Shown piece by piece: positions 17,413 to 27,038 of a stretch of DNA of 64,000 bases (position 1 is the stretch's first letter; each line of letters starts with the position of its first letter). Both the position numbers and the translations under genes were made by a program. This DNA comes from Sphingobacterium chuzhouense (GTDB lineage: Bacteria > Bacteroidota > Bacteroidia > Sphingobacteriales > Sphingobacteriaceae). The DNA is taken from NCBI RefSeq assembly GCF_014692525.1, contig NZ_JACNYL010000005.1, positions 1 through 64,000 on the forward strand, read 5' to 3'. A model generated the notes under the pieces. That model made no database searches. It saw only the letters and a list, made by a program, of their open reading frames with translations, and was not told the origin of the DNA.

Positions 17413-18678
17413 TCACCGCAAAACCCCTATTCGCTTCCCATCCCAATCGGGGAAAAGTTCATTTTTATCTTTTATTCGAAGATGTTTATCAGCAACTTCG
17501 GAAAATACTGTTCTAAAGTCTGTTGTTACAGGTAAGTCCCTTCCATCTTCCAAGTTTTCTTTTGCCAATACATCAACTACGCCATGCACCTTGCCGCCGT
17601 CTACATGATTTCCTAAGATAAAATTGCAGGAAGCTCTGCCATGATCGGTACCATTCGTGCCGTTCTGATGTACCGTACGACCAAATTCGGTCATTGTCAT
17701 TACCAATACATCATCCTGATAGGCCTCTATATCATTCCAAAATGCCATTATCGCGTTAGATAAATCCCCTACGTTTCGGGCAAATATCCCCGTCTCTTTA
17801 CCTTGGTTAAAATGTGTATCCCATCCGTTCGATTCTGTAAAAGCAACCTCCAATCCAACATCCATTTTAATAAGTTGGGCAACCTGTTTCAATGAATTAC
17901 CTAAGCTACTACTCGGATAGACTACATTATTAGCGGGTTGGTAATTCTTCGTCATATCGCGTTGTAATAGCTTCATTGCCTCAAAACTTTCTTTTCCGGT
18001 ATCACGCAATAAGTCATCTGTAGCTTTGTCGTATAGATCTTCAAAACTTTTGGCATTCTGATTTACTAAGGAAACATTCCCCTGGATTTTAAATGTCTTT
18101 AAGTCACTGATGGCTAAAGCTTCCTGTTCGCCATACAACGAGCGGGGAAGTGCGGGTGTCAAGCTTACCGCGGAAAACGGTGTCCTGATATTATCATGCC
18201 CCAACAACCCTACAGCTCTGTTTAGCCATCCGCTATTTGTATTTTTTTGAAAGGGTGTGCCTGATTCCATGTAGTCTTGCGCGTCAAAATGAGATCTGGT
18301 GGTATTGGGAGAACCTATACCATGTACAACAGCCAATCGCTTATCGCGAAAAACCGTTTCAAACGCTTTCATACTTGGATGTAACCCGAAACGTCCATCG
18401 AGGTCTATCAATGGATTTTCGGATGCTTTTTTTGTAATATCCATGAACAACGTAGGGCGTGCCTGCTTGAAATATAGATCGTCAAATGGACTAACAGCCA
18501 TCAAACCGTCCATTGCTCCACGTTGGAAAATACAGACAATAACTCTCCTTTTATTATAAAGGGAATTGTTTTTTTCCCTTGCCACCGCCTCTGTTACAAA
18601 AGCAGGAACTCCGCCCATCAGGCCTATTCCTAACAAGCCCAATCCGGAAGATTTTAAAAATGCTCTTCGTGTATACAT
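17413..18678 (-). CDS. DUF1501 protein with Tat signal
   Basis: A 421-residue exported protein. The N terminus MYTRRAFLKSSGLGLLGIG has the twin-arginine motif (Arg4-Arg5) and a hydrophobic stretch. The domain (VIVCIFQRGAMDGLMAVSPF, HPSMKAFETVF, VVHGIGSPNTTRSHFDAQDYME, MTMTEFGRTVHQNGTNGTDHGRA) is typical of DUF1501, a sulfatase/alkaline-phosphatase-like family. DUF1501 genes are very often paired with DUF1800 genes, as here (two-base gap). Function unknown. Confidence 0.9.
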   Translation of the reverse strand: MYTRRAFLKSSGLGLLGIGLMGGVPAFVTEAVAREKNNSLYNKRRVIVCIFQRGAMDGLMAVSPFDDLYFKQARPTLFMDITKKASENPLIDLDGRFGLHPSMKAFETVFRDKRLAVVHGIGSPNTTRSHFDAQDYMESGTPFQKNTNSGWLNRAVGLLGHDNIRTPFSAVSLTPALPRSLYGEQEALAISDLKTFKIQGNVSLVNQNAKSFEDLYDKATDDLLRDTGKESFEAMKLLQRDMTKNYQPANNVVYPSSSLGNSLKQVAQLIKMDVGLEVAFTESNGWDTHFNQGKETGIFARNVGDLSNAIMAFWNDIEAYQDDVLVMTMTEFGRTVHQNGTNGTDHGRASCNFILGNHVDGGKVHGVVDVLAKENLEDGRDLPVTTDFRTVFSEVADKHLRIKDKNELFPDWDGKRIGVLR

Positions 18679-18680
18679 GG

Positions 18681-20455
18681 TTAACGTCTTTGAAATTCGG
18701 GCGAGCCTATAATAAGCCCAACCACCTGCGCCAACATGGCATTATTTGATTTCCTACTATTTATTTTTTTTCTATTAGCGACCTCCATTTCTTCATCCGG
18801 TATAGGAAAATTACTGTCGGCGGACTTCGCTACTTTTTTCTGTAAATCCTGTGTCGTCAATAAAGGCGAAAGACGGTTTTTCAATGTTATAAAGTCCGTA
18901 GAAGGCAGCAATAATTCTGTATAAATTTTTAAGGCTTGTTCCGGACTTTCTGGTTCGTGATCTTCCGTCAGTTTCAAAAGGTCTATAGTTACACCTGAAT
19001 TTTTATTGGATGCAAAAGACAATCCAAAATTCATCCTATTCAATAGTGAACCCGTATTGATCCAATAACCGGATTTATCTGGAAAACCGGTTGGTGCAAT
19101 ATAATAGTATTTCTTTTCTCCCATTCTGGTAATCCAGTTAATCAAATGATTGGGGTTTTCGACTTGAGCATCCAAAGCCCTCACGCTGCTAATGGCGAGT
19201 TCGAAAGGTGTTTTCACTTTACTACATATATTCTCCCGACTCCAAAACTCTGGAGAATAAACCATGGCTGTCAAAACTTGCTTAATATCTCCATTCGATG
19301 CTAAAAAAGTATTCGCCATTTTATCGATCAACATTTCGGGAGGAGTATCATCAACAAAACGGACCGCTATCTTCTCTGAAATGAAACGAGCCGTCGCTGG
19401 TCTGGAAGATAAATAGGAAATTAGTTCAACTCCTTCATTGTATCCATTGTTTTCAAAGTCTTTTCCCAGCACTGTTTTCAGTTGCTTATCGTGTCTATTC
19501 GCAGCAAAAACAAAATCTCCCTCGATCCTGCTTTGACGTTGTACCTCATTTCCTTTCGTGATTTGTTTAATCAAGTTTTGATTTCCATATCCGTTCATAG
19601 GATAAATTGTCCAGCCAGTTAATATGCGTGCTACTTCGGAAACGTCTTTCTGTGTATATCCTCCGTCGACCCCCAATGTGTGCAACTCCATAAGTTCCCG
19701 GGCATAATTTTCATTTATACCCACTTTATTCTTTGAGTTGGATCGTACGCCAACACTGGATGCATTGTCTAGATAGAGCAACATCGCAGGAGATTTGGCG
19801 GTCGCTAACAACAAATTGTCGAATTTCCCCAATGCTTTCGGACGAATAGCGTGATTTTCATAAGACGGGATAAACGGCGCTGATTGTGGTTTTGTAAAGG
19901 AGACGTTAAAATGGTTGAACCAGAAATCCGTCATGACTTCCCGGAGTTGATTAGCGGAAAATGCTGCCCGAAGTATTTTTGCCGCAATAAACTTTTTATA
20001 TAGTTCTTGTTGAGGTCGAAAGCCTTTTTCTTCCAAATAAGCCTTATACGCTTTTTTAAAAAAGTACTCCCATTTATGATCGAATCTTTCGGTATGTATC
20101 CTTCGTCAACCATCATTCTCCTTACGCGAGTGTTTCGGGGATATTTCTCGGCCAACGTTTTATTATCCAGTATAGCGTCGGCGTACGGTTCCAGCATTTC
20201 CGTCAGTTCCTTGTCCTCCATTTCTCCCTGTAGCTGTTTAAAAAACCATTTTTCTAAACCTTCTCTTTGGACTTCCTGTACATGATCTACATTATAACCG
20301 TATGTAAACCTGCTAAGCAAATGGATAACCGCCTCCTCTTCATTTAAACCAGCTTCTTCATACGGAAAAACCGCTAACTTTTTTTGAGCATAGGAAAAAA
20401 TCAATCCAAAAAAAGCCAGAAAGAATATGCTGATTTTTTTCGTTTGATATCCCAT
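18681..20455 (-). CDS. DUF1800 protein, coding frame interrupted by a -1 shift
   Basis: Two overlapping frames together form one DUF1800 protein of about 591 residues. The first (ATG at 20455, signal peptide MGYQTKKISIFFLAFFGLIF, running to a stop at 19931) covers DUF1800 up to about residue 135; the second, one base back, covers the rest (20051 to 18681: AYLEEKGFRPQQEL, then LREVMTDFWFNHFNVSF, NENYARELMELHTLGVDGGYTQKDV, ILTGWTIYP). The switch falls in a T6A6 run (20052-20063), where the codons read ACT TTT TTA AAA AAG, i.e. the slippery heptamers T_TTT_TTA and A_AAA_AAG in the correct phase. A homopolymer sequencing error, a real inactivating deletion, or programmed -1 frameshifting all fit. 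Paired with the DUF1501 gene downstream. Confidence 0.8.
20051..20071 (-). promoter_or_regulatory. Candidate -1 ribosomal frameshift site
   Basis: In the zero frame the minus strand reads GGG AGT ACT TTT TTA AAA AAG. It offers A_AAA_AAG (20057-20051, the dnaX-type site) and the overlapping T_TTT_TTA (20063-20057). A Shine-Dalgarno-like GGGAG (20067-20071) lies nine bases upstream of A_AAA_AAG; E. coli dnaX has a similar element about ten bases upstream. No convincing downstream hairpin was found. An assembly error in the homopolymer remains the simplest alternative. Confidence 0.4.
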
Positions 20456-20569
20456 AACATCATTTTTTTGTTTATAAAGCCAAGTATCAATACCCGAATA
20501 ACCTAATATTCAACTTAATACTTCATATAAAGTTAGTACTTTTTATTTATAGCTTTTTAAAAAAGGATG

Positions 20570-22267
20570 TTAAATTTCGTGGATGTTATGTTCCCTATTT
20601 AACTTTGAATGTTTATAACCGTATACGAAATAAAGCACCAGCCCAATCGCCAGCCATATTAAAAATATAATCCAGTTACTTGCGCCCAGCTGGCTCATCA
20701 GATAAAGATTGATCAAAATCCCTGTAACGGGCAACAAGGAAAACCGATACTTAAATCCCATGACCGCCAATATCAACCAGACTAGCCAAAAGATCACTAG
20801 CAGCGATTTATGCTCTATTATTTCTAGCCACGGCATCTCTTCCCATTCTTGTAAAGCGCCTTGTCCATAACGATAAATGATGACCCAAGCAACAACAAAA
20901 CCCAGTCCGATCAAATATTTCCCGTTGATATAAGGCACTCTGAATTTCGATTTCGCAGACAGTCCGGTATGATCCATATACAACACGCCACCACAGACAA
21001 GGATAAACGCGAAGAATGTTCCCACACTGGTCAAATCAACGAAAAAGTCCATTTTAAAAAATAATGACGGTATCGCCACCACAACACCCGTAACGATAGT
21101 TGCAAAAGAAGGAGTCCGATACTTCGGATGCACACGCGCAAACTTTTTCCATAGCAAACCATCCCGGCTCATCGTCATCCATATCCTCGGCTGCGCCAAT
21201 TGATACACTACTAGTGCACTGGTAATGGCTACAACCGAAGTTACCGATACAATGCCCGCCATGTGGTCAAAACCGACATACTTAAATACAAATGCCAAAG
21301 GATCTTTTACATTTAGTTCCGTATAGTTTACCATCCCTGTCAAAACCAATGTAATAGCTACATACAATATCGTACATATGACCAAACATAGAATCATTGC
21401 CCGTGGCAAATCACGTTGCGGATTCTTACACTCTTCCGCTGTTGTAGATATCGAATCAAATCCGATAAACGCAAAGAACACTGCCGCTACCGATCCCATG
21501 ACGCCCGGAACGCCATTAGGCATAAAAGGCGTCCAGTTCTCCGGTTTAATGAAGAAAATTCCTCCCGCGATCACCAACAAAATAATTCCTACTTTAACGG
21601 CAACCATCATATTACTTGCCCGCTGCGATTCTTTGATACCGATATATACCAGCCAAGTAACAAGTACCGTAATTAAGCCCGCAGGTAAATCGAAAATAAT
21701 CGGCACTTCACCGATTCGGGGAGCCGATAGGTATGCATGCAGTCCGACCTTATCCGAAGCGCTAAGTGCGTCCATTCCTTCCGAGAGAAACTTTTCATGC
21801 GCATCAAGGGCATATCCGGGAGCCATAGCCAGCCACTTCGGAATGTGCACGCCGAATCCCTCTAACATTGATGCAAAATATTGAGACCAAGAGATGGCCA
21901 CTACTGTATTGGATACAGCATATTCTAAAACGAGTGCCCAGCCAATAATCCAGGCAAAGAGTTCTCCAAAGGTGACATAAGCGTAAGTATACGCACTCCC
22001 CGATACGGGAACTGTACTGGCAAATTGTGCATAGGCCAGCGCCGTAAATACACATGCAAAAGCCACAAAAATAAAAAGCAAGGAAATCGCAGGCCCTCCT
22101 TCATAACTGGCTAGTCCAATGGTACTAAATATTCCGGCACCGACGATAGCCGCAATTCCAAGTGAAACCAAATCACGAACGCCCAACACTTTAGAAAGCC
22201 CCGTCCCTTTTTGAGCATCTGCAATTATCTGGTCAACACTCTTCTTGCGGAAAAGTTTATTCATCAT
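20570..22267 (-). CDS. APC-family amino-acid permease (cationic amino acid transporter type)
   Basis: An inner-membrane amino-acid transporter of about 565 residues with 12-14 hydrophobic segments. The first helix carries LVSLGIAAIVGAGIFSTIGLASYEGGPA, the APC signature with the unwound GAGIF; AYTYAYVTFGELFAWIIGWALVLEY and FFAFIGFDSISTTAEECKNPQRDLP (helix 6/7 region) are typical of the cationic amino acid transporter/YhdG branch. The C terminus has the extra helices of that branch. The start at 22267 (MMNKLFRKKS) is preferred over 22318, because the longer form adds a non-hydrophobic, unconserved stretch. Substrate is not predictable beyond amino acids. Confidence 0.9.
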   Translation of the reverse strand: MMNKLFRKKSVDQIIADAQKGTGLSKVLGVRDLVSLGIAAIVGAGIFSTIGLASYEGGPAISLLFIFVAFACVFTALAYAQFASTVPVSGSAYTYAYVTFGELFAWIIGWALVLEYAVSNTVVAISWSQYFASMLEGFGVHIPKWLAMAPGYALDAHEKFLSEGMDALSASDKVGLHAYLSAPRIGEVPIIFDLPAGLITVLVTWLVYIGIKESQRASNMMVAVKVGIILLVIAGGIFFIKPENWTPFMPNGVPGVMGSVAAVFFAFIGFDSISTTAEECKNPQRDLPRAMILCLVICTILYVAITLVLTGMVNYTELNVKDPLAFVFKYVGFDHMAGIVSVTSVVAITSALVVYQLAQPRIWMTMSRDGLLWKKFARVHPKYRTPSFATIVTGVVVAIPSLFFKMDFFVDLTSVGTFFAFILVCGGVLYMDHTGLSAKSKFRVPYINGKYLIGLGFVVAWVIIYRYGQGALQEWEEMPWLEIIEHKSLLVIFWLVWLILAVMGFKYRFSLLPVTGILINLYLMSQLGASNWIIFLIWLAIGLVLYFVYGYKHSKLNREHNIHEI

Positions 22268-22339
22268 ATATTTTTGTCTAATTTGGATGGTGCGAATGTT
22301 AACTTCATTATCAGGCAAAAATGATAAAAATAACCCAAA

Positions 22340-23014
22340 CTAGACTATTTTATCTTGTATCTCATGAAAGATATCCATATAGTTCGATAGATACCGTTCT
22401 TTATATACTTGCAGACACTCGGTCAACCGGTTATGGTCTTCGGTGTTATTTTCAAATGTCCACACCCGTTTGCATATATTGAAGAGTGCATGAGAAAGAT
22501 TGTTAATATCAGCATAGTCCAATATATAACGGGAAGTCACAAAGCGTTGATAAAAAATAAAGAAACGTTCGACATCCACTTCTCCTATAGTCCGTAAATA
22601 TTTTTCTATGGTCGTGCTCGCAACGTGTTCTAAATGCTCATATAGTCTATTGGCATTGACGAGGGTATGATCGATTAAGAGGTGGTCCAGCAAAAGTTCG
22701 AGTGTAATATGGGCTAAAAAAGATGCCCGAATCGGGAGGTGAGCTACAACAGAATCCAATTTTCTTCGCAGTGCGTGTGTGTGGTCGAGGAAGAAACCAG
22801 ACGCATGAAAAAGGCGATCAACTTCTACATGCCTATACCAGCCTTCTGATATCCACATCGTTTTTGGATGAGCAAAAAGTGCCTCTTCAAACCGCTGAGG
22901 ATGAAAATTGTACCGCTTATCCACATTCTTAAGTAAATCCGGAAGCAATGCACCTAATATCCTTTCAGAATGCGGGCTGTAGCGTTCAAAATAATAATGC
23001 GACAAAAAATTCAC
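22340..23014 (-). CDS. ACP phosphodiesterase-like protein (AcpH family)
   Basis: A 224-residue protein starting MNFLSHYYFERYSPHSERILGALLPDLLK, the start typical of the acyl-carrier-protein phosphodiesterase (DUF479) family, which can release phosphopantetheine from ACP. HPKTMWISEGWYRHVEVDRLFHASGFFLDHT and the histidine-rich helix HITLELLLDHLLIDH supply the metal-binding His/Asp residues expected in this HD-like fold. Activity as AcpH is inferred from family only. It is divergent from tyrS across 88 bases. Confidence 0.8.
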   Translation of the reverse strand: MNFLSHYYFERYSPHSERILGALLPDLLKNVDKRYNFHPQRFEEALFAHPKTMWISEGWYRHVEVDRLFHASGFFLDHTHALRRKLDSVVAHLPIRASFLAHITLELLLDHLLIDHTLVNANRLYEHLEHVASTTIEKYLRTIGEVDVERFFIFYQRFVTSRYILDYADINNLSHALFNICKRVWTFENNTEDHNRLTECLQVYKERYLSNYMDIFHEIQDKIV

Positions 23015-23042
23015 AAGCCCAAACTTCTTATTTATTTATCGT

Positions 23043-23069
23043 AAGATACGGGTTAATCTCGTATCTTTG
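23043..23069 (+). promoter_or_regulatory. tyrS promoter overlapped by an 8-bp inverted repeat
   Basis: TATCTTTG (23062-23069) matches the Bacteroidota -7 box. It overlaps the right arm of an inverted repeat, AAGATACG (23043-23050) and CGTATCTT (23060-23067), with nine bases between. The repeat is upstream of the expected start of transcription, so an operator is more likely than an RNA hairpin. No good -33 TTG was found. Confidence 0.5.
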
Positions 23070-23102
23070 CAATCTTAATTGAAAAAATTTAACCACAAAA
23101 AG

Positions 23103-24386
23103 ATGAGCTTTGTAGAAGAACTACGTTGGAGAGGGATGTTACAAGATATCATGCCCGGAACAGAAGAATTACTGAATAAAGAAAAAGTTTCTGGCTATAT
23201 CGGCTTCGATCCAACAGGAGATTCGCTGCATGTGGGACATTTAACACAGATTATGACCCTCATTCACTTTCAAAATGCGGGACATAAACCGGTTGCACTA
23301 GTGGGCGGGGCTACGGGGATGATCGGAGATCCTTCTTTTAAGTCTGCCGAGCGTAATCTATTAGATGAAGCCACATTACAACACAATGTCACTAGTTTAA
23401 AAACACAACTTTCCAAATTCCTGCATTTTGGGGATGGTGACAACGACGCTAAGATGGTTAATAACTATGATTGGTTCAAGGATTTTAAATTTCTGGACTT
23501 TATCCGCGACGTAGGTAAGCTGATCACAGTAAATTACATGATGGCGAAAGACTCTGTAAAAAAACGCCTAGAGGGCGACAGTGGCCTTTCCTTTACGGAA
23601 TTTACCTATCAATTGATACAAGGTTACGATTTTTACTATTTGTGGAAACATCACAATTGTAAAGTACAGATGGGCGGATCAGACCAATGGGGGAATATCG
23701 TCACTGGTAGTGAAATTATTCGCCGCCAAGACCAAGGGACGGCCTATGCTATTACGACCCAATTGATCAAAAAAGCAGACGGACAGAAGTTTGGCAAAAC
23801 GGAGTCAGGAGCGGTTTGGTTGGATCCAAAGAAAACATCACCATACAAATTTTATCAGTTTTGGTTGAACACAACAGATGATGACGCCAAAAACTGGATT
23901 AAAATCTTTACGCTAAAGACAAAAGAAGAAATTGACGACATCATTGCAGAACACGATGTAGCTCCGCATACCCGAGCTGTGCAAAAAGCATTGGCAAGAG
24001 ATATTACTATACGCACGCACTCGGAGAAAGATTACGAAACAGCCGTTAAAACGTCAGAATTTTTATTCGGCAACGGTTCCTTGGAATTCTTGACAGAATT
24101 AAGCCACGATGACGTACTCGAAGTTTTCGACGGTGTCCCACAGTTTGAAATCAACAAAGATCAGCTTACACAAGGTATCAATGTATTGGATTTTCTCGCC
24201 GTCCATACACACGTTTTCCCCTCAAAGGGCGAAGCACGGAAAATGTTGCAGGGCGGCGGTGTAGCTATCAACAAAGAGAAAATCAACGACATTGAATTAA
24301 CGATCGACCCCAAATACTTAATCAGCGACCGGTACGTCGTGGTGCAACGTGGAAAGAAAAATTACTTTTTGGTTATTGTGAAGTAA
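23103..24386 (+). CDS. tyrS: Tyrosyl-tRNA synthetase
   Basis: TyrRS charges tRNA-Tyr. The 427-residue product has the class I HIGH-type motif LHVGHL in FDPTGDSLHVGHLTQ, the tyrosine-binding YQLIQGYDFYYL and GGSDQWGNI, and the KMSKS-type loop KFGKTESGAVWLD. The C-terminal S4 RNA-binding domain begins near residue 355 (VFPSKGEARKMLQGGGVAINKEKI). Full length. The ATG at 23103 is preferred to a TTG at 23079, matching the usual bacterial N terminus MSFVEELRWRG. ftsK follows after about 62 bases. Confidence 0.97.
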   Translation: MSFVEELRWRGMLQDIMPGTEELLNKEKVSGYIGFDPTGDSLHVGHLTQIMTLIHFQNAGHKPVALVGGATGMIGDPSFKSAERNLLDEATLQHNVTSLKTQLSKFLHFGDGDNDAKMVNNYDWFKDFKFLDFIRDVGKLITVNYMMAKDSVKKRLEGDSGLSFTEFTYQLIQGYDFYYLWKHHNCKVQMGGSDQWGNIVTGSEIIRRQDQGTAYAITTQLIKKADGQKFGKTESGAVWLDPKKTSPYKFYQFWLNTTDDDAKNWIKIFTLKTKEEIDDIIAEHDVAPHTRAVQKALARDITIRTHSEKDYETAVKTSEFLFGNGSLEFLTELSHDDVLEVFDGVPQFEINKDQLTQGINVLDFLAVHTHVFPSKGEARKMLQGGGVAINKEKINDIELTIDPKYLISDRYVVVQRGKKNYFLVIVK

Positions 24387-24410
24387 GAGGAAGATAGCAT
24401 TTCCTTTATT

Positions 24411-24434
24411 TTTCCTAAGTTTGTAACTAGGAAA
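24411..24434 (+). promoter_or_regulatory. Candidate ftsK promoter with flanking inverted repeat
   Basis: TAAGTTTG (24416-24423) fits the -7 consensus and lies inside TTTCCTA (24411-24417) and TAGGAAA (24428-24434), a 7-bp inverted repeat. The ATG of ftsK is 25 bases further on. The -33 element is not evident, so confidence is limited; the repeat could also be a weak tyrS terminator. Confidence 0.4.
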
Positions 24435-24448
24435 GTTATCTAATTTTC

Positions 24449-27037
24449 ATGTCAAACAAAGGAAATACATTTAAAAATTCCGGTAACGGAAGCAGTCTTA
24501 AACGTGCTTCACGTATCACAGGGAATGTATCATACAGCAAGAAAAAACGATTTAACTCGTTTGAAAACATCAATTTTTCAGAAGGGCAGCGAAAAGCTCT
24601 GAAAATATTGGGCATCTTCCTACTGTTTGTTTCTTTCATTATGGCTGTTTCATTTGTTTCGTATCTCTTTACATGGAAACAAGATCAAAGTTATATCACG
24701 GAAACAAACGGCGGATGGTCTACCCTGTTTCGAAGCGCAGATGAACTAGCGGACGAAGCCGTCGAACTTCCAGTTGTCGAAAACAAGCTAGGGAAACTGG
24801 GAGCCTTACTTGCCAATCAATTCATTTACGAATGGTTTGGTGTAGCCTCCTTTCTATTCACGTTTATCCTCTTTATTGTTGGATATAAATTTCTATATCG
24901 TAAATCCCTTTTACCCGTATGGAAAACAATTATCTATTCATCGACAGCGATCATTTATCTCTCTGTAACGTTAGGGTTCTTTCAGGATTTCCTGACAGAT
25001 TCTCCTCATATATTGGAAGGGAAGTTTGGTTATTGGACGAATCAACTGTTAAAAGTCCAAATAGGTAGTACCGGGATTGCTGCCCTCTTAGCTTTTGCTT
25101 ATTTAGCCGCACTCATCCTTATTTACAATTTAGATTTAAAATGGACGTGGTCATCAAAAAAGATAGAAGAAGACATGGAGGAAGACGAAGAAGATAATTT
25201 TGAAGCGTTTGCCAACAAGTTAAATTCATCTTCAAATATTTCACGAAATACCCTTCATGAGGAGACATTGGAAGAGGAGGAAGAAAATACCGCACAAGAG
25301 GACCTTCTTCCTTATACACCTACAACCCTTCCTCCGGTAGAAGCGACAAACAAAAAGGTCAATGAACATGAAATTACCTTTACCGTAGATACGCCTGAAC
25401 CTATTGAGAACTTGGTACGTAACGAATCAAAGCCTACTACTGATGGACCTGCACTTAGTGTAGAGAAAGTGGTGGAGGAAAAAGCAATTACAGCCAACGA
25501 TCTTGTTGCTGAGTTCGGCGAATATGATCCCAAACTGGATCTTTCGGGTTACCAATATCCAGCGTTAGACTTACTAAAAGAATACGGAAGCGGCAAAATC
25601 ACTATTAATCAGCAAGAGCTGGAAGCCAATAAAAACCGTATCGTCGAAACATTACGCAACTACAGTATCGAGATTGAACATATTAAAGCAACGATCGGCC
25701 CAACGGTAACATTATATGAAATCATTCCGAAACCGGGTGTGCGTATTTCCAGAATCAAAAATCTGGAAGACGACATCGCTTTGAGCCTTGCAGCACTGGG
25801 TATACGTATCATTGCACCGATGCCCGGTAAAGGAACTATTGGTATCGAAGTGCCTAATAGTTCGCCCGAAATGGTGTCCATGCGCTCAGTTCTGGCAACG
25901 GAAAAATTCCAGAAAACGGACATGGATTTGCCTATTGCGCTGGGTAAAACGATATCAAATGAGGTCTATATAGCGGATTTGGCAAAAATGCCTCACTTGC
26001 TGGTAGCCGGTGCCACAGGACAAGGTAAATCGGTTGGTATCAATGCAATTCTGACTTCTTTATTATATAAGAAACACCCTGCCGAGTTGAAATTTGTAAT
26101 GGTTGACCCCAAGAAGGTCGAACTCTCTCTTTTTAAAACAATAGAGCGTCATTTCTTGGCAAAACTGCCGAATGAAGACGAGGCGATCATTACCGACACA
26201 AAAAAGGTCATCAACACGCTCAATTCCCTTTGCATTGAAATGGATCAACGTTACGACCTGCTAAAGAATGCAGCCGTACGTAACTTGAAAGAGTATAATG
26301 CAAAATTTGTGAACCGCCGATTAAACCCTGAAGAGGGTCATCGATTCTTACCTTATATCGTTCTGGTAGTTGATGAGTTTGCGGATTTAATGATGACTGC
26401 GGGCAAAGAAGTGGAAACACCTATTGCGAGACTTGCACAATTGGCACGTGCCGTGGGAATACATTTGGTCATCGCTACACAAAGGCCGTCGGTAAATATT
26501 ATTACAGGTACTATTAAAGCGAACTTTCCCGCACGTCTTGCATTTAGGGTTTTGTCTAAAGTCGACTCCCGTACAATTTTGGACGCCGGAGGCGCCGACC
26601 AGCTTATCGGTCGTGGGGATATGCTTTTGGCAACAGGAAGTGATCTGACACGTATCCAATGCGCCTTCGTAGATACGCCGGAAGTCGAGCAAATATCGGA
26701 GTTTATCGGAAGTCAGCGCGGATATCCATCTGCTTTCATGCTACCGGAATATGTAGACGAAAACGGAGAAGGAAGTGGCAATACGGAGTTTGATTTGAGC
26801 GAACGCGACCAACTCTTCGAAGAAGCGGCACGATTGATTGTGATGCACCAGCAAGGCTCAACATCATTGATTCAACGTAAACTAAAACTAGGCTACAACA
26901 GAGCGGGACGAATAATCGACCAATTGGAGGCTGCAGGTATTGTAGGACCTTTTGAGGGGAGTAAAGCACGAGAAGTACTTTATCCCGACGAGTATTCGCT
27001 GGAACAGTATTTAGACACGTTAAGAAATAAAGAATAA
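24449..27037 (+). CDS. ftsK: DNA translocase FtsK/SpoIIIE
   Basis: FtsK pumps chromosomal DNA across the division septum. The 862-residue protein has a basic N terminus, four membrane segments (about residues 50-72, 130-152, 165-183 and 208-232), and an acidic linker of about 150 residues rich in Glu/Asp. The motor domain has Walker A AGATGQGKSVGIN (Lys527) and Walker B-type FLPYIVLVVDEFADLMM; LARAVGIHLVIATQRPSVNIITG is diagnostic. The C-terminal winged-helix gamma domain (STSLIQRKLKLGYNRAGRIIDQLEAAGIVGP) recognises the polar KOPS-type signal. lolA begins one base after its stop codon. Confidence 0.95.
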   Translation: MSNKGNTFKNSGNGSSLKRASRITGNVSYSKKKRFNSFENINFSEGQRKALKILGIFLLFVSFIMAVSFVSYLFTWKQDQSYITETNGGWSTLFRSADELADEAVELPVVENKLGKLGALLANQFIYEWFGVASFLFTFILFIVGYKFLYRKSLLPVWKTIIYSSTAIIYLSVTLGFFQDFLTDSPHILEGKFGYWTNQLLKVQIGSTGIAALLAFAYLAALILIYNLDLKWTWSSKKIEEDMEEDEEDNFEAFANKLNSSSNISRNTLHEETLEEEEENTAQEDLLPYTPTTLPPVEATNKKVNEHEITFTVDTPEPIENLVRNESKPTTDGPALSVEKVVEEKAITANDLVAEFGEYDPKLDLSGYQYPALDLLKEYGSGKITINQQELEANKNRIVETLRNYSIEIEHIKATIGPTVTLYEIIPKPGVRISRIKNLEDDIALSLAALGIRIIAPMPGKGTIGIEVPNSSPEMVSMRSVLATEKFQKTDMDLPIALGKTISNEVYIADLAKMPHLLVAGATGQGKSVGINAILTSLLYKKHPAELKFVMVDPKKVELSLFKTIERHFLAKLPNEDEAIITDTKKVINTLNSLCIEMDQRYDLLKNAAVRNLKEYNAKFVNRRLNPEEGHRFLPYIVLVVDEFADLMMTAGKEVETPIARLAQLARAVGIHLVIATQRPSVNIITGTIKANFPARLAFRVLSKVDSRTILDAGGADQLIGRGDMLLATGSDLTRIQCAFVDTPEVEQISEFIGSQRGYPSAFMLPEYVDENGEGSGNTEFDLSERDQLFEEAARLIVMHQQGSTSLIQRKLKLGYNRAGRIIDQLEAAGIVGPFEGSKAREVLYPDEYSLEQYLDTLRNKE

Positions 27038-27038
27038 G

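Noticed and set aside
19931..20455. The N-terminal DUF1800 fragment as a separate 174-residue gene
   Set aside because: Its last 40 residues (after the slippery site) do not resemble the family, while the other frame continues the family exactly from that point. One gene with a frame break fits better.
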